Below, in pieces: positions 9,200 through 22,399 of a stretch of 64,000 nt of DNA (its first letter is position 1; every line of letters starts with the position of its first letter). The notes beneath the pieces are model-generated. The model saw only the letters and a program-made list of their open reading frames with translations. It was not told the DNA's origin and ran no database searches. Origin of the DNA: Streptomyces roseolilacinus (lineage in GTDB: Bacteria > Actinomycetota > Actinomycetes > Streptomycetales > Streptomycetaceae). The stretch lies in the NCBI RefSeq assembly GCF_014649335.1, contig NZ_BMSV01000002.1, positions 434,001-498,000 on the forward strand. The letters run 5' to 3'. A program made the translations under genes and the position numbers.

Positions 9200-11758
9200 G
9201 TGATCAAGGGATACGCCACCTTCTGCGACGCGGACCGCCACTTCTACGACGCGCCCCACCGGCTGTCCGCCGCAGGCCAGGGATCCAGGGGAGCGCTGTA
9301 CGAGGCCGCGCTGGCCCCGGTGCCGGAGGGCTGGCAGCGGCACCGCAGCGGCGACTGGCTGGCGCTGCGCCCCGTGGGGGCGGAACTCCCCGCGCAGGGC
9401 TGGAAGATCCACGTGTCGGCGTGCCTGGACAACGCGGAAACGGTTCTCTCCCGGGTGCGGGAGTACTGCCTCGCCCATGGCGTCGCCTTCAAGTTCGTCC
9501 CGAGCCGCTACCTGCTGCACACCCGCAACGCGAAGTACGCCGACCGCGCGGCGAGCGGCAAGTTCATCACCGTCTACCCCGCCGACGACGACCACTGCCA
9601 CCGCGTCGCCGGCGACCTGGACGCCCTGCTCGCCGGCGAGGAGGGCCCGTACATCCTCAGCGACCTGCGCTGGGGCGACGGCCCGGTCCACGTCCGGTAC
9701 GGCAGCTTCACCCAGCGCCACTGCTACGACGACGCCGGCGAGCTCCGCCCCGCCGTCGAGGACCCCGAGGGCCGGCTCGTACCGGACCTGCGCGGCCCGG
9801 TCTTCCGCACGCCGTCCTGGGTGACCGTGCCCGACTTCCTCCGGCCGCACCTGGCCGCCCGGCGCGCCGTCAGCGTCTCCGACATCCCGTACGAGATCGA
9901 GCGCGCCCTGCACTTCTCCAACGGCGGCGGCGTGTACGTCGCCCGCGACACCCGCACCGGTGAGCGCGTCGTGCTCAAGGAGGCCCGGCCGCACGCCGGC
10001 CTGGCGGCGGACGGCGCCGACGCGGTGACCCGGCTGCACCGCGAACGGGAGGCCCTGGAACGGCTCTCCGGGCTGGCCTGCACGCCCGAGGTGCGCGGCA
10101 CCTTCGTCCTGGGCGACCACCACTTCCTGGCCATGGAGTACGTCGAGGGCAAGCCCCTCAACACGTTCTTCGCCCGCCGCCACCCCCTGATCGAGGCCGA
10201 CCCCTCGCCGGAGGCGCTCGCCGACTACACCCGGTGGGCGCTGCGGATCCACCGGCTGGTCGAGGAGGCCGTCGAGCAGGTCCACGCGCGGGGAGTGGTC
10301 TTCAACGACCTGCACCTGTTCAACATCATGGTCTCCGAGGACGAGTCGTCCGTCGTCCTGCTCGACTTCGAGGCCGCCGCGCACATCGACGAGGGCCGCC
10401 GCCAGACCGTCGCCAACCCGGCCTTCGTCGCCCCCGCCGACCGGCGCGGCTTCGACGTCGACCGCTACGCCCTGGCCTGTCTGCGCATCGCCCTGTTCAT
10501 GCCGCTCACCAGCCTCCTCCCGCTCGACCCCGCCAAGGCCCGGCACCTCGCCGACATCGCCGCCGCCCACTTCCCGGTGCCGCGCGACTTCCTCGACGAG
10601 GCCGTCGCCGAGATCCTCAAGGGACGCCAGGAGACCGGCGCCACGAGTGGCCCCTACCTGCCGGTCGAGCCGGGGGACTGGCCCCGCAGCCGCGACTCCC
10701 TGGTGCGCGCCGTCACCGCCTCGGCCACGCCCGACCGGGACGACCGGTTCTTTCCCGGTGACATCGCCCAGTTCGCCACGGCGGGCGGCGGCCTGACCCT
10801 GGGGTACGGCACGGCCGGCGTCCTGTACGCCCTGGCCGAGACGGGGGCGCCGGTCCACGGCGACGCCGAGGAGTGGCTCCTGGAACGCACCAAGGAGCCC
10901 CCCTCCGGAAGCCCCGCCGGCCTGTACGACGGCCTGGCCGGCATCGCCTGGACCCTCGACCGCCTCGGCCACCGGGCCCGCGCCCTCGAACTGGCCGAAC
11001 TCACCCTGGCCCGCCCGTGGGAGAGCATCGCCCCCGACCTGCACGGCGGCCTCTCCGGACTCGGACTGGCCCTGGACGCCCTCGGCATGCCGGACGCCGC
11101 CCTGCGCTGCGCCGACCTCGTCGCCTCCGCGCTGCCCGGGATCTCCCGCGCCGGACTGCTGTACGGCGCGTCCGGACCGGCCCTGCTCTTCCTGCGCCTC
11201 CACGAACGTACCGGCGACACCGCGCTGCTGGACCTCGCCGCCGACGCCCTCCGCCGCGACCTGGACCGCTGCGTCCGCGGCGCCGGCGGCACCCTCCAGG
11301 TGGACGAGGGCTGGCGGACGATGCCCTACCTGGGCGCGGGCAGCGTCGGCATCGGCATGGTGCTCGACGACTACGCCGTCCACCGGACCGACGAGCGCTT
11401 CGAACAGGCGCGCGTCGAGATCGTCCGGGCGGCCCAGGCCACCTTCTACGCCCAGCCCGGCCTGTTCCGGGGCGCGGCGGGCATGGTGCTCCACCTGAGC
11501 CGCACCACGGTGCCGGGACCGGGCACCCGCGAATCCGACGTACGCCGCCAGATCGACGCCCTCGCCCGGCACGCCGTGCCGTACCAGGGGCATCTGGCCT
11601 TCCCCGGCGAGCAGATGATGCGGCTGTCCATGGACCTCGCCACGGGCACCGCCGGCTGTCTGCTGGCCCTCGGCAGCGCCGCGACCGAAGGCCGCGCGCA
11701 CCTGCCGTTCCTCCCGCCGCCTCGGCGGCCCCAGAGCCGGTCCCGTCAGGGATCGTGA
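9200..11758 (+). CDS. ramC: Class III lanthipeptide synthetase RamC (SapB maturation)
   Basis: An 852-residue three-domain LanKC enzyme. Residues ~1-220 form the lyase-type N-terminal region. A Ser/Thr-kinase-like domain spans ~225-500, with VVFNDLHLFNIMV (catalytic Asp370, Asn375) and LLDFEAA (Asp389). A LanC-like cyclase domain spans ~510-830, with LYDGLAGIAWTL, LHGGLSGLGLAL and YLGAGSVGIGMVL. The zinc-binding Cys/Cys-His residues of classical LanC are absent, as in class III cyclases. It phosphorylates, dehydrates and cyclises the RamS core to give the labionin/lanthionine rings of SapB, the aerial-hypha surfactant. It is the first gene of the operon, 37 bp before ramS. Confidence 0.95.
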   Translation: MIKGYATFCDADRHFYDAPHRLSAAGQGSRGALYEAALAPVPEGWQRHRSGDWLALRPVGAELPAQGWKIHVSACLDNAETVLSRVREYCLAHGVAFKFVPSRYLLHTRNAKYADRAASGKFITVYPADDDHCHRVAGDLDALLAGEEGPYILSDLRWGDGPVHVRYGSFTQRHCYDDAGELRPAVEDPEGRLVPDLRGPVFRTPSWVTVPDFLRPHLAARRAVSVSDIPYEIERALHFSNGGGVYVARDTRTGERVVLKEARPHAGLAADGADAVTRLHREREALERLSGLACTPEVRGTFVLGDHHFLAMEYVEGKPLNTFFARRHPLIEADPSPEALADYTRWALRIHRLVEEAVEQVHARGVVFNDLHLFNIMVSEDESSVVLLDFEAAAHIDEGRRQTVANPAFVAPADRRGFDVDRYALACLRIALFMPLTSLLPLDPAKARHLADIAAAHFPVPRDFLDEAVAEILKGRQETGATSGPYLPVEPGDWPRSRDSLVRAVTASATPDRDDRFFPGDIAQFATAGGGLTLGYGTAGVLYALAETGAPVHGDAEEWLLERTKEPPSGSPAGLYDGLAGIAWTLDRLGHRARALELAELTLARPWESIAPDLHGGLSGLGLALDALGMPDAALRCADLVASALPGISRAGLLYGASGPALLFLRLHERTGDTALLDLAADALRRDLDRCVRGAGGTLQVDEGWRTMPYLGAGSVGIGMVLDDYAVHRTDERFEQARVEIVRAAQATFYAQPGLFRGAAGMVLHLSRTTVPGPGTRESDVRRQIDALARHAVPYQGHLAFPGEQMMRLSMDLATGTAGCLLALGSAATEGRAHLPFLPPPRRPQSRSRQGS

Positions 11759-11795
11759 AAGAGCACATCGTCCCCATGAAGGAAAGGAACCGATC

Positions 11796-11924
11796 ATGAC
11801 GCTTCTCGACCTGCAGTCGATGGAGACCCCGAAGGAAGAGGCCGCGGGTGACGTCGCCACCGGCAGCCGTGCCAGCCTGCTGCTCTGCGGTGACAGCAGC
11901 CTGAGCGTCACCACCTGTAACTGA
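11796..11924 (+). CDS. ramS: SapB lanthipeptide precursor RamS
   Basis: A 42-residue peptide. The leader begins MTLLDLQSMETPKEEA, containing the class III recognition box LLDLQ. The core begins about TGSRASLLLCGDSS and ends SLSVTTCN. The two Ser-x-x-Ser-x-x-x-x-Cys-type modules give the two rings of SapB. From memory it differs from the S. coelicolor precursor at only a few positions (for example MTLL for MNLF, and V for I near the end). A ribosome site (aaggaaagg) precedes the ATG. A 16-bp hairpin follows the stop immediately, which fits high ramS transcript levels relative to the transporter genes. Confidence 0.97.
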   Translation: MTLLDLQSMETPKEEAAGDVATGSRASLLLCGDSSLSVTTCN

Positions 11925-11930
11925 CACGGC

Positions 11931-11965
11931 TCCGGCCCCGGGCGGATCTTCCGCCCGGGGCCGGA
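11931..11965 (+). terminator. Hairpin between ramS and ramA
   Basis: A perfect 16-bp stem (11931-11946 with 11950-11965) with a 3-base loop, starting 7 bp after the ramS stop. It probably acts as a partial terminator or mRNA 3' stabiliser, so that precursor mRNA exceeds ramAB mRNA. There is no T-tract. The remaining ~200 bp to ramA hold no gene. Confidence 0.8.
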
Positions 11966-12170
11966 CCCCGTCCCACCCACCCCACCCCGGCCCGTCCCGC
12001 TCCTCCCGCCCGGCGGGACCCTCCCGGCGGCCACCCGCAGGCGACCGCCCGCAGGCCCCGCCCGCCGGGGCACGGTCCACCGGCCGCCCCGGAGAGCCGC
12101 ACCGTACGGCCCGAACCGGCGGAAGGCCCCCGGAGCGCCCCGGGAGCAGCGGAGGAAGGACCCGCCCAGC

Positions 12171-13958
12171 ATGCCGGCCACGCGCACGGTGACCTCCGAC
12201 CCGGCGCGGACCGCCGACCGGGTGCTCCTCGCGGCCACCCGGCACAGCGCGGGGCACGCCGCCGCGATCCTGGTCTGCTCCCTCGCCTCGGCCGCCGCCG
12301 CCCTCGCCGAGCCCGCCGTGCTCGGCCACACCCTGGACCTGCTGCTCGCCGGTGACGCCCGCGCACCGCGCTGGGCCGCCCTCTGCGCGGTGCTCATCAC
12401 GGCGGACCTGCTCCTCGACGCGGCCGTCGCCCAGCTGACCGGCGTCGCCAACGCCCGGACGACCGCCTGGCTCCGCACGCGCAGCCTGGACCGGCTGCTG
12501 CGCGCCGCGCCGCACCACGCCGCCCGCTTCGCCCCCGGCGACCTGGCGACACGGCTGACCGCCAACGCCACGGAGGCCGGTACGGTGCCCGCCACCGCCG
12601 CGGCCGCCGTCGCGTCGGTCCTCCCGCCCCTGGGCGCGCTGGTCGCCCTGTTCCTCATCGACTGGCGTACCGCCGCCGCCTTCCTCGCCGGCGTCCCCCT
12701 CCTGTGGCTGCTGCTGCGGGCCTTCGCCGCGCACTCCTCCGACAGCGTCGCGCGCTACCAGGCCGCGCAGGCCCGGATCGCCGACCGCCTCGTCGAGGCC
12801 CTCACCGGGGCGGGGACCGTGGCCGCCGCCGGCACCGCCGCCCGGGAGCGCCGCCGCGTGCTCGCCCCGCTGCCCGAACTCGCCGAGGAGGGACGGCGGA
12901 TGTGGCGGGTGTACGGCTCCGCCGTCGCCCGCTCCGGCGTGCTGCTGCCGACCCTGGTCTGCCTGGTGCTCGCGGTCGGCGGGCTGCGCCTCGCCGCCGG
13001 GGCCATCGGCGTCGGCGACCTGCTGGCGGTGTCCCGGTACGCGGCGCTCGCGGCGGGCGTGGGCGCGGTCGCCGGACTGCTGGGGGCACTGGTCCGCGGC
13101 CGGAGCGCCGCGCGCCGTACGGCGGAGCCGCTGACCCTGCCGCCGCTGGCCCACGGAGACGGCGGCCTCCCCCCGGACGGACCCGGCACGCTGGAACTCC
13201 GCGGCGTCACCGTCGTACGGGACGGTTCGCCCGTGCTGCGGGACGTCGACGTGGTGCTTCCGGGCGGCTCCCGCGTGGCCGTGGTGGGCCGCTCGGGAGC
13301 GGGAAAGTCGGTGTTCGCGGCCGTCGCGGGCCGCCTCACCGACCCCGACGAGGGCCGGGTGCTGCTGGACGGCGTACCGCTGGACGCCGTCGACGAGCGG
13401 ACGCTGCGACGGGAGGTCGGCTACGCCTTCGCCCGGCCCGCGCTGTTCGGCGCGACCGTCGCGCAGGCCCTCGCCTTCGGCGCGTACGCGCCGGCCGGCC
13501 CGGCGGTGCGGGCGGCGGCGCGGGCGGCCGGCGCCGACGGCTTCGTCCAGCGGCTGCCCGGCGGGTACGACACCCCCCTCGCGCGGGCGCCGCTGTCCGG
13601 CGGCGAGCTGCAACGCCTGGGCCTGGCACGGGCCTTCGCCCACGCCGGGCGGCTGCTCGTCCTGGACGACGCCACGTCGAGCCTGGACACCGTCACGGAA
13701 CGCGAGGTCGAGCGGGCGCTGGCCCGGGACGTACGGCCCGGCACCCGGCTCGTCGTCGCGCACCGGCTGTCCTCGGCGTCCCGCGCCGACCTGGTGGTGT
13801 GGCTGGACGGGGGCCGCGTACGGGCGGTGGGCCCGCACCCGGTGCTGTGGGAGGACCCGGCGTACCGCGCGGTGTTCGCCGCCGCGCCCCCGCCGGACGC
13901 ACCGGCGCCCGGCGGGGGCGCGGCGCGCGGACCCGCGTCCGGCGGGAGCGCCCGGTGA
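12171..13958 (+). CDS. ramA: ABC transporter RamA (SapB export, permease-ATPase fusion)
   Basis: A 595-residue half-transporter: a six-helix membrane domain in residues ~1-330 and an ATPase domain in ~340-570. It shows Walker A GRSGAGKS (373-380), signature LSGGELQRLGLA and Walker B LLVLDDATSSLD. The residue after the Walker B aspartate (Asp499) is Asp500 rather than the catalytic glutamate, which marks this as the degenerate half of a heterodimeric exporter. With RamB it presumably exports mature SapB or its precursor. The stop overlaps the ramB start (GTGA), so translation is coupled. Confidence 0.93.
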   Translation: MPATRTVTSDPARTADRVLLAATRHSAGHAAAILVCSLASAAAALAEPAVLGHTLDLLLAGDARAPRWAALCAVLITADLLLDAAVAQLTGVANARTTAWLRTRSLDRLLRAAPHHAARFAPGDLATRLTANATEAGTVPATAAAAVASVLPPLGALVALFLIDWRTAAAFLAGVPLLWLLLRAFAAHSSDSVARYQAAQARIADRLVEALTGAGTVAAAGTAARERRRVLAPLPELAEEGRRMWRVYGSAVARSGVLLPTLVCLVLAVGGLRLAAGAIGVGDLLAVSRYAALAAGVGAVAGLLGALVRGRSAARRTAEPLTLPPLAHGDGGLPPDGPGTLELRGVTVVRDGSPVLRDVDVVLPGGSRVAVVGRSGAGKSVFAAVAGRLTDPDEGRVLLDGVPLDAVDERTLRREVGYAFARPALFGATVAQALAFGAYAPAGPAVRAAARAAGADGFVQRLPGGYDTPLARAPLSGGELQRLGLARAFAHAGRLLVLDDATSSLDTVTEREVERALARDVRPGTRLVVAHRLSSASRADLVVWLDGGRVRAVGPHPVLWEDPAYRAVFAAAPPPDAPAPGGGAARGPASGGSAR

Positions 13959-15748
13959 GCGACCGCCGGACGACACACCGCGTCCTGCCCCAGGCCCGGC
14001 GCTTCCTGCGCGGCAGGAAGCGGGACCTCCTCGTCCTCGCGGGCTGGTCCCTGCTGGAGTCCGCGCACACCTTCCTCACCGGCTACGGCGTGGCCCGCGC
14101 CCTGGACGACGGCTTCCTCGCCGGCCGCATCGGCACCGGACTGCTGTGGCTCGCCGTCGCGGCCCTCTCGGCGCCGCTCGGGGGCGTCGCCGTGCGCGGC
14201 GTGTTCGGCGGGCTCGCCGGCCTGGTGGAACCGCTGCGGGACGGCCTGGTCCGCCGGGCCGTGTCCCAGGCCCTGGCCTCGGCGGTGTCGAGCCCGGCCC
14301 GGCCGGACGCGGCCGCCGCCGACAGCGCGGCGGTCTCCCGCCTCGTCCACCAGACGGAGATGGCCAGGGACAGCTTCGCCGGGCTGGTCCTCACCACCCG
14401 CTCCTTCCTCTTCACCGCGTTCGGCGCGCTCCTCGGCATGGCGACGCTCGCCCCCGCGCTGCTGCTCGTCGTCCTCCCCCCGCTGGTCCTCGGGCTCGGG
14501 CTGTTCCTCGCCACGCTCGCGCCGATGGCCACCGTCCAACGCGCCTTCCTGGACACGGACGAGGCGCTGTCGGGCCGGGTGGGCGAGGTCGGCGCGGGCC
14601 TCCGGGACGTGGTGGCGTGCGGCGCCGTGCGCACGGTCGCCGAGGACGTGGGACGGCTTGTCACCGCCGAGGAGCGCCTGGCGCGCCGGCTCGCCCGCTG
14701 GGCGGGCGTCCGCACGCTCGCCCTCGGCGCGGCGGGGCGGCTGCCGGTCGTCGCCCTCGTGGCCGCGACGCCGTGGCTGCTGGACGGAGGAGTGACCGCC
14801 GGTGCCCTGCTGGGCGCGCTCACCTACCTCGTCCAGTCGCTCCTGCCCGCCCTGCACGCGCTGATGAGCGCGCTGGGCGCCGCGGGGACGCGGCTGCTCG
14901 TCGTACTGGACCGGTTCGGCACCAGCACGCCGCCCCTGCCGGGCGACGACCCCGTGACGCCCCCCGCCGCCCCCGAGGACCCCGGCGCCGCGCCGCCGCC
15001 CACCCCCCGCCGCCCCGGCCCCGGGGCGGCGCCGGGGCGGGCCGCCGTCGAACTGCGGGGCCTCACCTTCTCCTACGGGCCCCGGGCCCGGCCGGTGGTC
15101 GACGCCCTGGACCTCGTGGTCGAGCCGGGGGAGCACCTCGCGGTGGTGGGCCCCAGCGGGATCGGGAAGTCCACGCTCCTCGCCCTCCTCGCCGGGCTGC
15201 TCACCCCGGTGGGCGGGACCGCCCTGGTGGACGGCGCCCCCGCCCGCCCCGCCGGGCGGCCGGGGCCGGACCCGCGCCGCGCCCTGCTGCCCCAGCGGGC
15301 GCACGTCTTCAGCGGCACGGTCCGCGAGAACCTCTGCTACCTGCGGCCCGACGCCACGCCCGCCGAGGTCGAGGAGACCGTCGAGGCCCTGCGGCTGGGG
15401 CCGTTGGTGCGGCGCCTCGGCGGCCCGGACGCCGCGGTGGACCCGCGGGGGCTCTCCCAGGGGGAGCGGCAGCACCTCGCCCTGGGCCGCGCCCACCTCT
15501 CGCACGCCCCGCTGCTCCTCCTCGACGAGGCCACCTGCCACCTGGACCCGGAGACGGAGGAGCGGGCGGAGCGCACGCTCGCGGCGCGCCCCGGCACACT
15601 GATCGTGGTCGCCCACCGGCTGTCGTCGGCCGTGCGGGCGGACCGCGTCCTGGTGCTGGACGGCACGCGCGCGGCGTGCGCCGCGCACGAAGCGCTCCTG
15701 GGCACGTCGGCCCTCTACCGCGACCTCGTGGGTGCCTCCCCCGCCTGA
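13955..15748 (+). CDS. ramB: ABC transporter RamB (SapB export, permease-ATPase fusion)
   Basis: A 597-residue half-transporter with an N-terminal membrane domain, a Pro-rich linker (~325-360) and a C-terminal ATPase. It has Walker A GPSGIGKST (from about 399), signature LSQGERQHLALGRA and canonical Walker B LLLLDEAT with Asp524-Glu525. It therefore supplies the competent catalytic glutamate missing in RamA. The GTG at 13955 overlaps the ramA stop by four bases. Its stop lies 19 bp from the ramR stop, in convergent orientation. Confidence 0.93.
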   Translation: MSDRRTTHRVLPQARRFLRGRKRDLLVLAGWSLLESAHTFLTGYGVARALDDGFLAGRIGTGLLWLAVAALSAPLGGVAVRGVFGGLAGLVEPLRDGLVRRAVSQALASAVSSPARPDAAAADSAAVSRLVHQTEMARDSFAGLVLTTRSFLFTAFGALLGMATLAPALLLVVLPPLVLGLGLFLATLAPMATVQRAFLDTDEALSGRVGEVGAGLRDVVACGAVRTVAEDVGRLVTAEERLARRLARWAGVRTLALGAAGRLPVVALVAATPWLLDGGVTAGALLGALTYLVQSLLPALHALMSALGAAGTRLLVVLDRFGTSTPPLPGDDPVTPPAAPEDPGAAPPPTPRRPGPGAAPGRAAVELRGLTFSYGPRARPVVDALDLVVEPGEHLAVVGPSGIGKSTLLALLAGLLTPVGGTALVDGAPARPAGRPGPDPRRALLPQRAHVFSGTVRENLCYLRPDATPAEVEETVEALRLGPLVRRLGGPDAAVDPRGLSQGERQHLALGRAHLSHAPLLLLDEATCHLDPETEERAERTLAARPGTLIVVAHRLSSAVRADRVLVLDGTRAACAAHEALLGTSALYRDLVGASPA

Positions 15749-15767
15749 GCCGGCGGGGGCCCGCCCC

Positions 15768-16370
15768 CTACACCCAGCCCGCGCGCTGCGATATCCGTAT
15801 CGCGTCGATCCGGTTGCGGGCGCCGACCTTGCGGGTGGCCGACGCCATGTAGTTCCGCACGGTCCCGTTCGACAGGTGCAGGCCCCGCGCTATCTCGGCG
15901 ATCGACTCGCCCTCGGCCGCCCGCGCCAGCACGCTCATCTCGCGCGCCGTCAGCGGCACCCGGGACGCCTCCAGAAAGCAGAAGGCGAGCGATTCGTCGA
16001 CGAACCGCTCGCCTTCCGCCGCCTGGCGGATGGCCCGTACGAGACGGCGTGGGGAGCCGTCCTTGTCGACGTACCCCAGCGCTCGCGCCTCGAAGGCCTT
16101 GCGCAGTGCCCCCGGTCTACCGGCGGTGGCGAGCACCACCAGCCGGGTCCGCGCCTCCGCGCCCGGCTCGTCCTGCTCTCTCTCCAGGAGCGTGGCGGCA
16201 CCCGGACAGTCGAGGTCGACCACACAGACGTCCGGCCGTAAGCACTCGGCCTGCCGCCGCGCCGTGCACCAGCCCGAGGCGAAGACGTCGAACGACTCCT
16301 CCGCCTTGAGTAGCGCCATGAGCGCGGAGCGCAACAGGCCGACGCTGTGCAGGACCAAGACCCTGGTCAT
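15768..16370 (-). CDS. ramR: Response regulator RamR, activator of the SapB operon
   Basis: A 200-residue NarL/LuxR-type regulator: a receiver-like domain (MTRVLVLHSVGLLRSALMA, with the acidic VVDLDCPG strand end near 50-58) and a C-terminal helix-turn-helix (~136-195; LTAREMSVLARAAEGESIAEIA). RamR is an orphan activator that binds the ramC promoter in streptomycetes. Codon 44 (16239-16241) is the rare leucine codon TTA, so translation should need the bldA tRNA. The ATG at 16370 has a strong ribosome site (gggaggg) 9 bases upstream. It is convergent with ramB. Confidence 0.93.
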   Translation of the reverse strand: MTRVLVLHSVGLLRSALMALLKAEESFDVFASGWCTARRQAECLRPDVCVVDLDCPGAATLLEREQDEPGAEARTRLVVLATAGRPGALRKAFEARALGYVDKDGSPRRLVRAIRQAAEGERFVDESLAFCFLEASRVPLTAREMSVLARAAEGESIAEIARGLHLSNGTVRNYMASATRKVGARNRIDAIRISQRAGWV

Positions 16371-17159
16371 GTGGAAAATCCCTCCCGTTGATCGCCGGCA
16401 CTCGCCGGACGTCCGCGTGCCGCGCACGCAACATGCCACCCCCGCGACTGCCCCGCAGGGAGGCGCAGGAACATCGCCGGGGGACATACGGAGGCACACG
16501 ATGGGGCTTTCCCGGCGCACGCCCTCCTTTTTGTGCGCGGGCGTGCGCCCCCTGTGCCACCCACCGGAGCGCGTGGCATCACGCGGGCGGCGCGGTCGGA
16601 TCGGGGCGCCGCCGCACCGGGCCCCGCCCCCGCCCGCGGCGGGACGCGCGAGCCCGCGCACGCCGTCGGAGGGGGTCCCGCGCCCGGTGGGGCCGACGCC
16701 TCGCACGGCGGTCACGGCGACGCGGTCGCCGTGCGCGGGGCCCACTCCGGCGCCGTGCGCGTACCGGTGCCCGACGGGCGTGGACCGGCGCTCCGCGCGC
16801 GTCCCGTACCGCCCCGGTGCCGCTCGCGGCCGACGCCGGGGGAGCCGGACGGCCGCTCGTACCGGATCGAGGGTGCCGCGTGGCCGTCGCCGGCGCCGTC
16901 GACGGCCTTCACCGACAGCGCCCCTCGGCCGGCCGGGGTGGCCCCGGTCGCGGCGGAGTCGACCTCGTCCGGTCCCTTCGACAGGCGCCCCTCGAGTTCG
17001 GGATCCCGATGGCCGACGCTCGGCGCCGTGTCCGGATGACCGTGTGCCGTGCCGCAGGGCATGGCACGGGGGCACGGAGCCGGGAGCGGCCGGCGGCCCG
17101 CCCGCGACCGGCCGGAACCCGCCCGCCCGGCGCGGTGGGCGGACGGATCCCGGCGCGAT
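16371..17159. other. Long non-coding or decayed stretch downstream of the MarR gene
   Basis: 789 bp with no convincing coding frame. Candidate frames on both strands are arginine/proline-rich with no recognisable motif. The left end holds the ramR promoter, including an AT-richer patch around 16370-16385. A weak impression of former coding sequence exists at about 16700-17040 on the + strand, but I cannot assign it. Confidence 0.4.
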
Positions 17160-17669
17160 TCAGGCGGACTCCGCGTCCGGCAGTCCCGACGGGTGCAGGC
17201 GGACGGGCCGCACGCCCTCCAGGGAGGCGCGGAAGCCGTGCAGGCCCTCCAGCAGCGACGCGCGCGCGGACGGCTGCATGGCGGCGATGGTCGTGGTGAG
17301 CACCTTCTCGCGGCGGGCCCGCAGGTCATCGAGGTAGGCCCGCGCCGGCTTCGTCAGCCGGAGCTCCAGCTCCCGTCGGCTGACCGAGCTCGGGAACCGT
17401 TCGACGAAGCCCAGGGCCTCGAGCCGGTCGCACAGGCGGCTGACGGACGAGGGGGCGGAGCCCAGCAGCTCGCTGAGCGTGCGGAGGTTGATCCCGTCCT
17501 CCCGCTCCAGCGCGTAGAGCACTCTCAGCTGGGTCGCCGAGACGGGGGCGGGGGACACCATCTCGCGGCCGTGCTCCCAGAGGATCTCCAGCAACTCGAT
17601 GAGCTCGCTCGCCGCCCGGACGGCGTTGCCACTGGGTGTGTGCGCGGATGAGGTGGGATTCGCGTCCAT
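17160..17669 (-). CDS. MarR-family transcriptional regulator
   Basis: A 169-residue winged-helix protein. The DNA-binding region is the [12 protein letters not shown] block, followed by [42 protein letters not shown] (broken at several points; residues ~55-100), with flanking dimerisation helices. The ATG at 17669 has a gggag ribosome site, and a longer in-frame start at 17750 lacks one. Ligand and target are unknown. It is divergent from the hybrid kinase at 18044 across about 370 bp and may regulate that block or itself. Confidence 0.88.
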   Translation of the reverse strand: MDANPTSSAHTPSGNAVRAASELIELLEILWEHGREMVSPAPVSATQLRVLYALEREDGINLRTLSELLGSAPSSVSRLCDRLEALGFVERFPSSVSRRELELRLTKPARAYLDDLRARREKVLTTTIAAMQPSARASLLEGLHGFRASLEGVRPVRLHPSGLPDAESA

Positions 17670-18043
17670 CAGTGCACTCCCGATCACACGTAGTCGGCTC
17701 AAGGCGCCGGCCCGCACCGCAATGCTCGGAAAGGGGAACGCACTGCGCACGGCGCATCATCGACGACGGGGCGCTTGCCCGCGGTGCAACCATATCTTTC
17801 CGCCATTTGACGGCCCAAGGACGCGGCCCCCGCTGGTGGGCGCGGCACCGGAAGGGGACGGTCCGGCGCGGGCGCGGTGCCGGGCCCCGGCCGCGTCCGG
17901 GAAGCGGGGACGCGCCCGGGGCGCGGAGTCCCGGGCGGGCGGACCGACGGGTTCCCAGGGGGGATGTCCGACACGGTAGGCTGACGACATTTGCCGCATG
18001 ACAAAGGTTCGCGGGGGCATCCTGTCGGACCAGGCGAGCGCTG
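17670..18043. promoter_or_regulatory. Divergent intergenic region between MarR gene and hybrid kinase
   Basis: 374 bp that must carry promoters for the MarR gene and the kinase operon. AT-richer patches lie around 17790-17810 and 17985-18010. No clear symmetric operator and no small gene are visible. Confidence 0.4.

Positions 18044-22395
<4,352 letters not shown>

Positions 22396-22399
<4 letters not shown>

Noticed and set aside
9098..13976. Long minus-strand open frames (1186 and 991 codons) across the ram genes
   Set aside because: Shadow frames opposite GC-rich genes; their composition is non-protein-like and the + strand products are firmly identified.
16388..17299. Open frames filling the gap between ramR and the MarR gene
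   Set aside because: Extreme Arg/Pro content and no recognisable motif or ribosome site.
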